Positions 51,701 through 61,575 of a stretch of 64,000 nucleotides of DNA are shown one piece after another. The notes under the pieces are model-generated. The model ran no database searches. It saw nothing but the letters and a program-made list of their open reading frames with translations, and had not been told where the DNA came from. The translations under genes and the position numbers were made by a program. Position 1 is the first letter of the stretch. The number at the start of each line of letters is the position of its first letter. The DNA is from Ephydatia muelleri. Lineage: Eukaryota > Porifera > Demospongiae > Spongillida > Spongillidae. The stretch spans positions 26,541,631-26,605,630 of the forward strand of contig JABACO010000001.1 in assembly GCA_013339895.1 (NCBI GenBank), read 5' to 3'.

Positions 51701-52981
51701 AAAATCCACTTGCTTCTTCATCTTGTTATAACACCAAAAGGTTTGTGGATTTCCATGTAAAAATTCTGCGTGTATTTTAATTTTTATCCTAAGATGTGAG
51801 AGCTACAATTCACTAATACGATGCAGGAATATTTACAGTAACAGGCAAGCCCCTAGCAAAGATATTGCTAATAGCTTTGCGATTCAGGAGAGCATCAGAT
51901 TTGCATTTGCAGAAAGTAGCTATTCCCCTTCTGAAAGGTTTGCAAACCTTTTTATTTTATTTTTATATTTACATATCCATGTATTCTTAGGTGTGGAAAC
52001 GATCTCATAGCACTATATCGCTCGATGGGAGTGCAACACTATCTTGGAGGAACATCTGTGCAGCACGACAAGCCAATTCATCAACCTGGTACATTACGAA
52101 AGGTCAGTTATATATATATGTAAGTTCTGCTCCTGCATTGATACTAGTATCATTTTACAGCATGTGGGTTCTTCAGAGTTGGGGTCTATTGTGTTGAATG
52201 CTCCGGACCTGGGTAATACTACCTCATTATATGACCTCAAAGATTTCACTCTGCTATTGCCACCTGGTATCACTCTTTCAACTATTGGCAAAGGCTGTCA
52301 TTGGGGCAGATGGCAAAGTTATCAATCTGTGTGACCATGTGGTTTACACTGTAGAGAAGCGATATTCAGTAAGAATTGTAATAGTTGTTTACAATTGTTT
52401 ATATAAATTTCTCACTTTCAGCAAGAAACAGGAACTTTTTGTGGCTCATTTCAAGCCGAAAGTGGAACCTTCTGTGTAATTCGCCACATGGAGCCCATTG
52501 TGGATGCCCAACAGCAACTTGTCAACAGCTTCGATTGTCCTCTGCTTTTGAGGACAAACATAATTCTGCAGCATGTCTGAAGCATGCAGTTTCTGTTGTT
52601 CATCAGTGTGATTCACGCTGCGGATGGATGGAAAAGGACCAACCTACACAAGTGGAAAGGGAACTGATTAGTGTGAACACAACAGTGTTCGAACACGAAC
52701 ACAACTGGAACAATAACAAATATTGCTTCAATGTATATTGTATGTCTAAATAATCAGATTAGCAATAAAAACCATTCAAAACTATGACGCTGACGTATTG
52801 GGGGCGTATCGGGTACTGAGGCGTATTGTTGGCGTATTGAAGGCGTACACGCCGGCGATACACCACGTTTTGTACGCCAAATAATTTTGGCGGTACCCAC
52901 CACCGGCGTATATTTACTATTTTATCGCCGACGTAACGCTCGCGAAACCGGATCCGTATCGCATTCCAAATCCTGGCCGTG
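48753..52981. mobile_element. Transposon B: Plavaka-like CACTA-superfamily element
   Basis: 4,229 bp. The ends are CACGGCCAGGA...TCCTGGCCGTG, flanked by TA on both sides. Inside both ends GGCGTA/TACGCC motifs recur many times (about 48,785-48,910 and 52,790-52,935), the dense subterminal repeats typical of CACTA elements. The matching place in copy 1 (near 23,585) lacks the element. It encodes a multi-exon Plavaka-like transposase on the plus strand with a poly-A signal AATAAA near 52,763. Confidence 0.85.
49149..52753 (+). CDS. Plavaka-like transposase of transposon B (several exons, damaged)
   Basis: It starts MATKSMYTCTVCKKGFTFKS with a C2H2 finger (C-x2-C...H-x5-H). A frame change follows near 49,355. 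Further exons I read: 49,566-49,678 (MRLMSTIDSKGNYKPFMSNV); ~49,742-49,857; ~49,918-50,039; ~50,108-50,240; 50,295-50,502; 50,563-~50,990; 51,278-51,528; then pieces to 52,753. The core has MVFTDDTSGSKSKIWNKFDSW, FQLAGLPKKENANLQNIHFI and HGATSNMFCRIC, the DDTSG-x-SK-x-W, AGLP, N-IHF and F-C-R-x-C order of Plavaka transposases (RNase-H-fold, CACTA superfamily). The C-terminal end keeps FDCPLL and VSVVHQCDSRC. Frame breaks near 49,355, 51,110 and 52,480 suggest it is no longer intact. Confidence 0.7.
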
Positions 52982-53042
52982 TAATAAAATTTTTTGTCCG
53001 AATCACGTGAGCCAAACCGTGTTGTAAAAGTAATGTATAACG

Positions 53043-53152
53043 TGTATTTAGAATGCACCCGCGATGGGCTTCGAATGCAATAAAAGAGGTCGCTAGACGT
53101 ATTTAGAATGCACCCGCGATGGGCTTCGAATGCAATAAAAGAGGTCGCTAGA
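53043..53152. repeat. 56-bp tandem duplication in the 5' part of LIPT1 copy 2
   Basis: The stretch from GTATTTAGAATGCACCCGCG to GGTCGCTAGAC occurs twice (53,043 and 53,099). Copy 1 has it once (about 26,174). Confidence 0.92.
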
Positions 53153-53246
53153 CGTGAGTGCACGTCTTTTGTACTGTTTCTTATCACAATAGTGTATTTT
53201 CATTTCAGATTTTTGTGTACAAGTCAACGTCACACAACGTATGGGT

Positions 53247-53354
53247 AGTCTCGTCCCCAGACCCAGATTCCCAACAGCTGCGGGTGGATTACATCACCGC
53301 TACGTGGAAAGTGGGTCTGGGAAATAAGAACGACGCACTTGTTCCGAGCGTCCC
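53247..53354 (+). repeat. Transposon C left terminal inverted repeat
   Basis: 108 bp, identical to the inverse of 59,696-59,803 by direct reading. Divergence begins right after GAGCGTCCC. Confidence 0.95.
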
Positions 53355-53474
53355 AAAACATTGGGACGGATGTGTATATACGTAATGACGATGACGTAAC
53401 CTTATAATACATGCAAGTTGCTGATTACCTGATTTCAAGTGGAAGGTGTGGCTCAATTAGACATCGAAGTGGGA

Positions 53475-54785
53475 ATGTGCGAGCAAGATACGCGTATTGA
53501 GGAGGTAGTTTTGCGTGCGGTTCAAAGGCTAGGATTTGCTGACCTACGTCCACAACAAATGGAGGCAATTAAGACCTTCATGCAAGGAAAAGATGTTTTC
53601 GTCAGTTTGCCAACTGGATACGGCAAATCGCTAATATATTCGGTGTTGCCATACGCGTACGACGAATTGCGTAGCCGTAGAGGAAGCATAGTCATCGTCG
53701 TTTCACCACTGCTTTCGCTAATGAAGGATCAGGTAAAACTTGTGTGACGTGGTTAAAAGGCCATGTTTATTATATTATACTTATATAGGTCACTGCTTTA
53801 AGGACCAGAGGATTGTCAGCAACTTGCATCACTGGGGAGATAAGGAATGACAAGGATTTGCAAGTCAGAGTGATGAATGGAGAGTTTCATATAGTTTTCA
53901 TTGGCCCGGAGCTACTTCTCACAAACCCGCTTTGGAGGCAAATGGTTCGCCTACCTGTTTATGTCGTACATCTTGTTGCTTTTGTGGTCGACGAAGCACA
54001 TTGTGTAACAAAATGGTAAGTGTTTGTTAATACGTATTCTATGTTGTACTATACTGTGGCTGTAAATCCATACATTTAGGGGTGAATGTTTTCGACGTGA
54101 GTTTGGCAAACTTGGTGAAATCAGAAGCCTAATACCACAGCATGTTAATCTCTTAGCTTTAACTGCTACAGCTACTGTGAGCACGAGAAGCAAAATAATT
54201 CGCATCTTAGGCATGAAGGATCCTGCCGTAACTGCCACATCTCCAGATAAAGCCAACCTATCATTTTGTGTGAAAGAGCGAGGGACTATAGAGGATACCT
54301 TTGGCACAGTAATTGACAAGTTGAGGGTAGAAAGATCGGCAATGCAAAGGGTCATGATTTTCTGTAGGAAATATGAACATTGTGCTGACTTATATGACTA
54401 TTTTCATTGCTCATTAGGCCATGAGTGTACTGAGCCAGTAGGAGCTCCCAATCGAGCAAGGTTCAGGTTGGTCGACATGTATTCAAGTGTGACACAGAAG
54501 GAAGTACAAGAAAGCATAATAAAGTCATTCTCCTGCTCCAAAGCCCCTTTACGAGTACTAATTTGTACCATTGCCTTCGGAATGGGCCTCGACTGTGTGG
54601 ATGTGACTCAAATTATTCACTGGGGGCCTGCTTCTGACGTAGAAAGTTACATGCAGGAGTGTGGGAGGGCAGGACGCAATGGTCAGCAGTCAAGTGCAGT
54701 ATTATATATGAAGAGTTCAGATCTGAAAAAAAAAAAACATTTCGAAGGACATGGTGGAATATTGCATTCAGGGGAAGAGTTGTAG
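53475..54785 (+). CDS. RecQ-type superfamily 2 DNA helicase carried by transposon C
   Basis: ATP-dependent helicase, about 400 residues. Exons: 53,475-53,732; 53,789-54,015; 54,080-54,785. Motif 0 is [12 protein letters not shown]; motif I LPTGYGKS; Ia [82 protein letters not shown]. This is a full RecQ-like core. The zinc-binding and HRDC regions of cellular RecQ proteins are absent, so it is shorter than host RecQ enzymes. All motif residues are present and no frame break is seen. A poly-A signal AATAAA lies near 54,914. It probably helps transposition, perhaps by unwinding ends; that is inference. A nearby upstream in-frame GTG is not used as start. Confidence 0.9.
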
Positions 54786-55274
54786 AAGGGCTTTATTGTG
54801 CTCTTATTTTGACTCTAATGTCACTGATGTCTCGGGTTGTTCATGTTGTGATGTTTGTGCTAAGTCATGTATGTGTATTGATTGTAAGTGTAATAGTTTC
54901 CCCATCTGCTTAAAATAAAACATTTTCAACTGTATATATTATATATAATAATAAATATGTATATTATGGATGGATACAATGTTGTCATGCAACTACAGGT
55001 CAGCTGCTGACTGCTAAGCGGTATGTAAAGTCATGTAGTTTGCCTTGTGCCTTATCTATAGACAATCTATACAGATGCCACTGCGTTATGTATATAGTTA
55101 CTGGGGCATCTGTAGATCATTGGTGCAACCAGCTGCAGCTGCTTATGCATAGAGTATGTAGACACTGGGGCTCCATGAGCTATATCATTCAGGGCTGCCT
55201 ATTCCACTATACCATGGGAATTGAGATCAGGAGCAACCTATAAAGAATTGTACATGAGTGATAAAAAAAAGTTG

Positions 55275-58200
55275 CTATACACACAGATAATTGTTCTTTG
55301 TAAATTTAGAGATCTGTTTTTCCATCCATGACTTGAAGGTGAGCATATTTATTGAACTAACTATATGGTTGCATTTTATTGATGGAAAGGCATAGTGTTT
55401 TCTCCCTGTTTGTTTGGTAAATGCCTTGCATTGAACTAGTTCGTTAATAAGCGTTATCAAATCTTCTTCTTCAGAGCGTTTCGTGTGAGACAGTGAGGCT
55501 CTTGTATTGGTCATACGATCATAATTATTCAGTATCAGAGAAAGGGGTCCAAGTGCTCTGCTTACTCTTTCAATAGCATGCGGCGTCTTATTGGCACCCA
55601 GGTGTGATATGGACTCCTTGCAAAGCCGGTTTAGATGCTCCATGTGAATGTCTGCTGATACATTGCACCCTTCCTGGCCATGTGTATTTATATATCTTCC
55701 CCATAGCATTTGAGCAGCATACCGTGGTGGCAGGATATAATAATAGAGTGCAAGTAGGCGCAAAGCTTCTATGCAATAATTTGAGTGCCTTGAACCACGA
55801 AACAGAAGCATGAAGTACTTCCAGCATCTCAGTACACGTTCTCCATCACCTTCTTTGATGGCGTCCTTAAATTCTGAAAATAATAACCCCATCGATATTG
55901 TCTCCATAGCGTACTGCTGTATGTGATCATTCAGTTCTTTTCTTCTTGCTGGTGGCTCATGAATTCCAACTTTTACAAACTCACTGCAGATTGTATTTGT
56001 AATGGCTTGGATAGCTGACAGCTGGTCACCATGTGTGGAACATTGTTTGACAGAATCTTGAAGTTCTGCCAGTTTTGTGACTCCTAAAACTTCCATTGCT
56101 GCTGCCACAATATGTGCTGATGTAACAGCCTCCAAAAAGTCTTCACTAGCATTAACATTACTGCTGGGATCTTTGCTAACGTTCCTTCTGTTTATTACAT
56201 TTCTTAGCTGGTTTAAAGTCCCTACATCCAAGCCTGATGTTGTCTTGTACAGGCAAGTCCACACAACCTAATAAAGGTGAGATAGTTCCCTCAGGTGACA
56301 ATATTTTAACACATCATGTGTTTAAAAGTATGGCATGCACAAGACAGCTGACATCATCACTTGCCTTCATGAAGCACACTTTGGTATGCCAGTCTTCAGT
56401 AACTGGGATGAACCCTACCAGACGGCGTGTAGTTTCATGTGAGTTCTTTCTCATACGCTGACTTCCTATTGCACGAGCTGTTGTCAGTTGGTCACCACCA
56501 AGTACAATAGGACTCAAATGATGGATTTCCATTCTTTCAACATCACCATTGCCATCATCAAAGACCTGGACTGTTGTTTTGCTGGGAATGTATTTTTGCA
56601 GCTCATCCATTATTTCCACCATCTCATCTAATTTATTCTCATTCTTCAGCAAAACTCCAAGGGGTACCTATGAAACCAAATTACACTGTATAAACCATAC
56701 ATCATGTACATATCAGTGTGCTAAACATACAACTTCTGACTTCTTAGACATTGAATCAGAATGAGCATGACGGATGTTCGGAATCAAAGGTGATAGGTGC
56801 GCAAGACCTGGTACATGTTTAGTTATCACCCTTGCCATCAATACTTTGTAATTAGCTAGTAGGGTCTCATTATCTTCATCAGACGGAAGAAACTTAGTAA
56901 CATCCATATCACCAGGACTAAGCATTGTGACACTTGGTGAAAGATGGCGCACATCCACTCTGTCCTTCACTGCATAAACATGGAAATAGTGAAGTGACTT
57001 TGACTGATTATTGAGCCTCATATCTCTTGGTCCTATTGTTTTATCAATATTATCTCCCACCAAACGAAACCCACACCACTCTTCCAAATCAGTTGGAGCT
57101 GTGTCATCACGATCACTAGGTGGTGGAATAGACATGGTTCCTTCAGATGAAACCTCATTATCTATAAATGGATGTAGTAAAATAAGGTAACATGCATGCT
57201 ACAAGTAGTGAAAGAAATGCTCAGACACTTACCTGATAAATGTGGTGACAAGACGGACTCAGTAACAAACATGTTTCCATTAGTGTTGTGGTCTACAGGT
57301 GCATAGATAGAAGTTGCAGTAATATTACACATGATCTGGGCTCCCAAACACTCCCCTGCCCCTGCCCCGGCGTCCCCTGTGGGATACATGGGAGAGGATG
57401 TGAGGAAGGTGGAGAAAGGGGACGTGGGTGGAAAACCCACTATTCCAGGGTGCCCCCGAACACAGGTCCCCCCCCCTCCCCTGCAGCTACTGCCCACGTA
57501 CCAGAAACCATGGCCACATCTGGTGTCCCTATACAGTTGGATATACATGGTGGAGCGCATGGTGACAATAGAATTGATGAATCAACATGACCATCAAAAC
57601 CATCGTGACAAGGTGTAGAACATTCGACTGGAGGTTCAAGCATCGATGAGCTTTCAGCCAAGAGGTCTGCATACACATTTGATTATGCATGTAACAATAT
57701 GGAGAGGTTCGTTGCAAAGTACGTACCATACACTGGTGATGATGATGCTGACAGTGTATCTGAAAATGTAACAGCTGCACCTATGTAATTATGTACCATT
57801 GTTACATGCTATATGTATACTACCTTGCATTGTGTTGTCTAGCATTGCACTGAGAGGCGAAATTTCTGCACTATTTGGCGACTGGTAGATGTCTGATTCA
57901 TCAGATTGATCTGCAAGAGAATATATATTACACCTGAGCAGCTATGACTGACATACTATAAATCGTGACTGCATCTGGTGTCCCACTAAAGTTGGATATA
58001 CGTGGCCGAGCACATGGTGACAATAGAATTGATTGATCAACATGACCGGCAAAACCATCTTGACAAGGTGTAGAACACTCGACTGGAGGTTGTTCAAGCA
58101 TCGATGTGCTTTCAGCCCAGAGGCCTGCATACACATTTGATATGCATGTAACAATTTGGAAATGTTCATTGCATAGTACGTACCATACACTGGTGATGAT

Positions 58201-59587
58201 GATGCTGACAGTGTATCATCAGGTGTAGCACCCCCTATATAATTACATTTTTATAGGTACCAGTTTGATACACTACCAGGAGGTTTGTTACCCAAAATAG
58301 CACCAAACGGTGAATCATCTCGACTACTAGGTGACTGATAAATTGATGATTCATCACAGGAGTGTGCAGTTATGACTGGTAATGCCATAGGAGACCCAAA
58401 CACTGACAACATGCTGCTGTTGTGTGATGTTTGAGAAGTGTCTGATGAGCACTGGGTATTTGTTTGCTGGATTACAGTAGCACAGCCCTTAATGAAATAG
58501 AATCATAATTATTTACAACATGGAAAAAAAAGACTTACATGATCAGTTGGTATAGTTTTCTCCAATGCGTGACTCCAGCTTTTAACTATCTCATCGTGAT
58601 TTCTACCTAGTTTGTCAATCAATGACCATGTAGCCACACTGCTGAGGCATATTCCAAGTTTTTGAAGCCGACAGTAAACCTGAATTTTTAGGACATAATT
58701 GTATAACAAATAGCCATTATAACTCACTTGTTTAGCAGTATGGCCTGAATGCAAAATAATTGAGACCATGGCTTGCACAACAGTATGTCGTCGATGAGTT
58801 TTTATTAGCATGACTGTGCACATAACAACGACACACTTCTTCATTCTGCTGTGCTGTGGAATACAGGTCTCCAGGACTCCATGGAGAAGTGGTGCTTTAG
58901 ATTGTATTGTGGCATACAGTTTATCCCAATCAAACTGTTTTAAATTCTCACAATCTGTTGTCAGGAGGGTAGAATCAGATGAAAGACGCAGAAATTCGAC
59001 TCTCAATTCAATCAGCATCCTTTTAAACAAGTGCTGCCTCAAAACACCGGCCGTTTGAAATGCATTTGTTGCAAAAGCCTTCCAGGATTTGCGTCCTAGG
59101 GACAGACCAAGCCCTTGCTTGGAAGGTGAGAGTGTGTACCTCTTTTCGTAACCGTGGTTGGTCACAACAACCTATACATGTACATGTAAACGCATACCCA
59201 GAGGATATACAAAGTATGTCTACAGAGGTGGTGGAGATTTACCTTCATTGTTCTTTCCACGGAACCAGCTGAAGCATGCGATCTCTTTGTACCTGCCATA
59301 CAACACTTCGCCTGTATAGACCCATCCATTTCCACAGGCCGCGATGCAGAAAGCTTGTTCACAAGCTGAGATTCTACTTCTTTTAGCATTACATATCTGC
59401 TGACTGCTCGAAAACAGCTAATGCAGGCGTAACCTTCCGAGAACTCTTTCACTTCATCAGAGCTTTTGCCTTGCTTACAAGCTAGTTCTGCAATACCCTG
59501 CCTGACTAAGGAAGAGGAGAGCACATCCAGTCTCTTTCTCTTCTTCCGAAGCAGCACGGGCGACAAGCATATCTTGCAACGATACAT
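55275..59587 (-). CDS. DUF6589-type putative transposase of transposon C
   Basis: Multi-exon gene starting MYRCKICLSP at 59,587. Exons: 59,243-59,587 (CxxC...GYACISC, a four-Cys zinc site near residues 4-70); 58,728-59,171; 58,539-58,679; 58,277-58,487; a short exon ~58,185-58,233; ~57,965-58,124; ~57,822-57,912; ~57,725-57,780; 57,509-57,666; ~57,232-57,293; 56,731-57,161; 56,365-56,667; 55,275-56,267. The last three carry the DUF6589 region: DNIDKTIGPRDMRL, NQSKSLHYFHVYAV, LGGDQLTTARA, FIPVTEDWHTKV, VGTLNQLRNVINRRNV, NASEDFLEAVTSAHIV. Conserved acidic residues in DNID, GGDQLT and EDWH could be catalytic. The middle exons are Ser/Pro-rich. The frame is open throughout. Transposase role is inferred from position and completeness; the domain has no known activity that I can cite. 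Confidence 0.8.
57509..58487 (-). repeat. Duplicated three-exon block in the transposon C protein gene
   Basis: Exon set 58,277-58,487 / ~58,185-58,233 / ~57,965-58,124 is repeated as ~57,822-57,912 / ~57,725-57,780 / 57,509-57,666. Shared strings: SIYQSPSSRDDSP versus DIYQSPNSAEISP; DTLSASSSPVY in both; GLWAESTSMLEQPPVECSTP versus DLLAESSSMLEPPVECSTP. Introns are duplicated too. This lengthens a Ser/Pro-rich linker between the zinc and DUF6589 regions. Confidence 0.8.
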
Positions 59588-59695
59588 AACACGCGTAGTA
59601 ATATCATGCGGAAATGATAGCGCTTATTGCGGACTAATTGTGCGAGATTAGTTCTAAATTTAGATTGCCGTACTATTTTTGGACATAAACATTGA

Positions 59696-59803
59696 GGGAC
59701 GCTCGGAACAAGTGCGTCGTTCTTATTTCCCAGACCCACTTTCCACGTAGCGGTGATGTAATCCACCCGCAGCTGTTGGGAATCTGGGTCTGGGGACGAG
59801 ACT
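59696..59803 (-). repeat. Transposon C right terminal inverted repeat
   Basis: Inverse of the left repeat, ending GGGGACGAGACT. The DUF6589-type gene starts about 110 bp inside it. Confidence 0.95.
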
Positions 59804-60003
59804 AACGTATGGGTCAACCTGAGCTTTGAAGATTGGTACGCGCCGTGAAATTACACGGATGCTTAAATAATGCCACACTTTATCTTTTTATACACATGAC
59901 GTATCTCTCTTTGAAACCCATCTAGGATCCTCAGTAAGGTTGACCTCACGTGCAGAAGGATACTGTTCCTTTGGAGGAACTCTCCTGTGTAAGTTGCTAC
60001 ATT

Positions 60004-60048
60004 GTCGCGTGCCATGACGTAATATTGCATTACGTCATGGCATGCGAC
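60004..60048. promoter_or_regulatory. 45-bp palindrome with CRE-like halves, LIPT1 copy 2
   Basis: Same palindrome as at 26,501-26,545, kept without change although the surrounding gene is broken. Confidence 0.5.
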
Positions 60049-61324
60049 ATGGCTTATTGGACTATTCCATACAACACAAGAAACGATGCCTAGGGAGCGT
60101 CTGTGTATTCAATAGCTCCCCATCATTGATGTGGGGGGAGGGAGGATGTTTCATTTCCATGTCTTCTGTGTATGAGATAGCCCATCTCATGTGCCCTCCT
60201 CTTTCAGGTGGTGATAGGCAGACACCAGAACCCATGGCTGGAGACTAACATAGCTGTACTCAGGGACAAGGGAGTACTACTGGCCAGGAGGAGGTCTGGG
60301 GGAGGAGCTGTGTACCATGTCAGAATATTAGTATCCATGGCAATACATCACCTGATCTCACATGACTCCCATGTCATTAAAGGACCTGGGGAACATGAAC
60401 TACACGGCTCACAGACAGGATTACGAGGAATCTCTTGTGTGCGAGGCCGTGAACAGGGGCTGGGGACTCGACCTCTCTGTGAACAAACACCATGACATCA
60501 TCTCAGGAAACCAATTGAAGGTGTGTCACCATGGCAACAGGGGGCCAGTACAATAATGGAGGTGCAAGCCCAGTGCTATTCTATTTCATTAGCTTTCCAA
60601 TGTGTTGCAATGTTACGAGATACTCCACTGCACGCATACAATGTGTTTTTGACACATCTCACCTTACCTCCCTCTCTCTCTCTCTTGGGGCTGGTTCCCT
60701 CCTCCCCATCCAGGTGTCTGGCAGTTCATCAAAGCTGGCCAAGGACTCTGCCTTTCATCACTTCACTCTCCTGTTGTGTGCCAACACTGCAAATATGACC
60801 ACCCTCTTGAGACCTGCCCCACTGGTTAGGGTGTGTGGGTGTGTGTGTGTGTGTGTGGGTGGGTGTATCATTGGCAAGCTACAAGGAAGTTCATCCATTA
60901 GACACTTAGCTTACAGTGTGAATGTGTGCAAATCCTCTTTGGCCAAGGGTTAGGTATCCTCCACATGTGTGTGTGCATCACTTGTACCACACACACACAC
61001 ACACACCCACACACACAGAGCTCCCTCTCACCAACACTAGTGCCACACTCAGCAGACGCTCATCCACTCTGAACCTCTCCTCCAGATCACATGACATCAC
61101 ATGGGACACTGCCTGCAGTCACATTGCCTCTGCCTTCTACTCTGCCCATGACATCACCCTGACCAATCAAGAGACCCAACTGACCACATCTCCTTACCTG
61201 AGCCAATGAACTTCTTAGCAGCAGATGCTGGTGGAAGTGGAGCCTGGGGAGGAGGGAGTATTTCCCAGGATCACTAAGATGGCTGATGAGCTCAAGGTAT
61301 GTCACATGATCTGTGTTACTTAAC

Positions 61325-61575
61325 ATCCACACCACACCACACTACACCACATCACACCACAGCACCACACCACACCACATCACACCACATCACACCACAC
61401 CACACCACATCACACCACATCACACCACACCACACCACACCACACCACACCACAGTACCACACCACATCACACCACATCACACCACACCACATCACACCA
61501 CACCACATCACACCACATCACACCACACCACACCACACCACACCACACCACACCACACCACATCACACCACATTA
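61325..61575. repeat. ACACC/ATCACACC satellite at duplication end
   Basis: About 250 bp of CACAC units of 5 bp mixed with CATCACAC units. It begins exactly where homology between the two LIPT1 copies stops. Confidence 0.95.

Larger units (their letters stand above)
53247..59803. mobile_element. Transposon C: helicase-bearing DNA transposon, apparently intact
   Basis: 6,557 bp with 108-bp perfect terminal inverted repeats (53,247-53,354 and 59,696-59,803) starting AGTCTCGTCCCCAG. Flanks are AACGTATGGGT at 53,236-53,246 and 59,804-59,814, so the target duplication is 11 bp, or 9 bp (ACGTATGGG) if the repeat ends include one more T/A pair. The uninterrupted site is present at 26,313-26,323. Two convergent genes fill it: a RecQ-type helicase (plus) and a DUF6589-type protein (minus). 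Academ-superfamily elements include a helicase-bearing lineage (AcademH, from memory), which is my best guess for class. The perfect ends and open genes suggest recent insertion. Confidence 0.9.
53043..61296 (+). pseudogene. LIPT1: LIPT1 copy 2, split by transposon C and truncated
   Basis: Duplicate of LIPT1. The exon encoding [12 protein letters not shown] is cut at 53,246 by transposon C and resumes at 59,804 ([14 protein letters not shown] after the target duplication). Later exons: 59,936-59,986; 60,208-60,318; 60,383-60,520; 60,714-60,824; 61,021-61,170; 61,225-61,296. Damage: the exon near 59,986 has lost a base before its donor; exon 60,383-60,520 has two in-frame deletions (6 and 12 nt) in the GNMN...YDRERNLQ region; the donor after LTNQ is changed from GT to GA at ~61,171; homology stops at ~61,324, so the [12 protein letters not shown] exon and the C-terminus are missing. 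Not functional as LIPT1. Confidence 0.85.

Noticed and set aside
53475..54785. Host RecQ/BLM/WRN helicase gene
   Set aside because: The gene lies wholly between perfect inverted repeats with a target duplication and lacks the C-terminal regions of cellular RecQ proteins, so it belongs to the transposon.
57288..57590. Separate plus-strand gene in transposon C
   Set aside because: It overlaps the exons and introns of the DUF6589-type gene and has no family features.
59936..59986. Frameshift at the end of the second LIPT1 exon in copy 2 as sole proof of a pseudogene
   Set aside because: One base is lost before the donor, but splicing at CCT|GTGTAAG would restore the frame. The exon interruption, lost donor near 61,171 and missing 3' exons are the stronger evidence.
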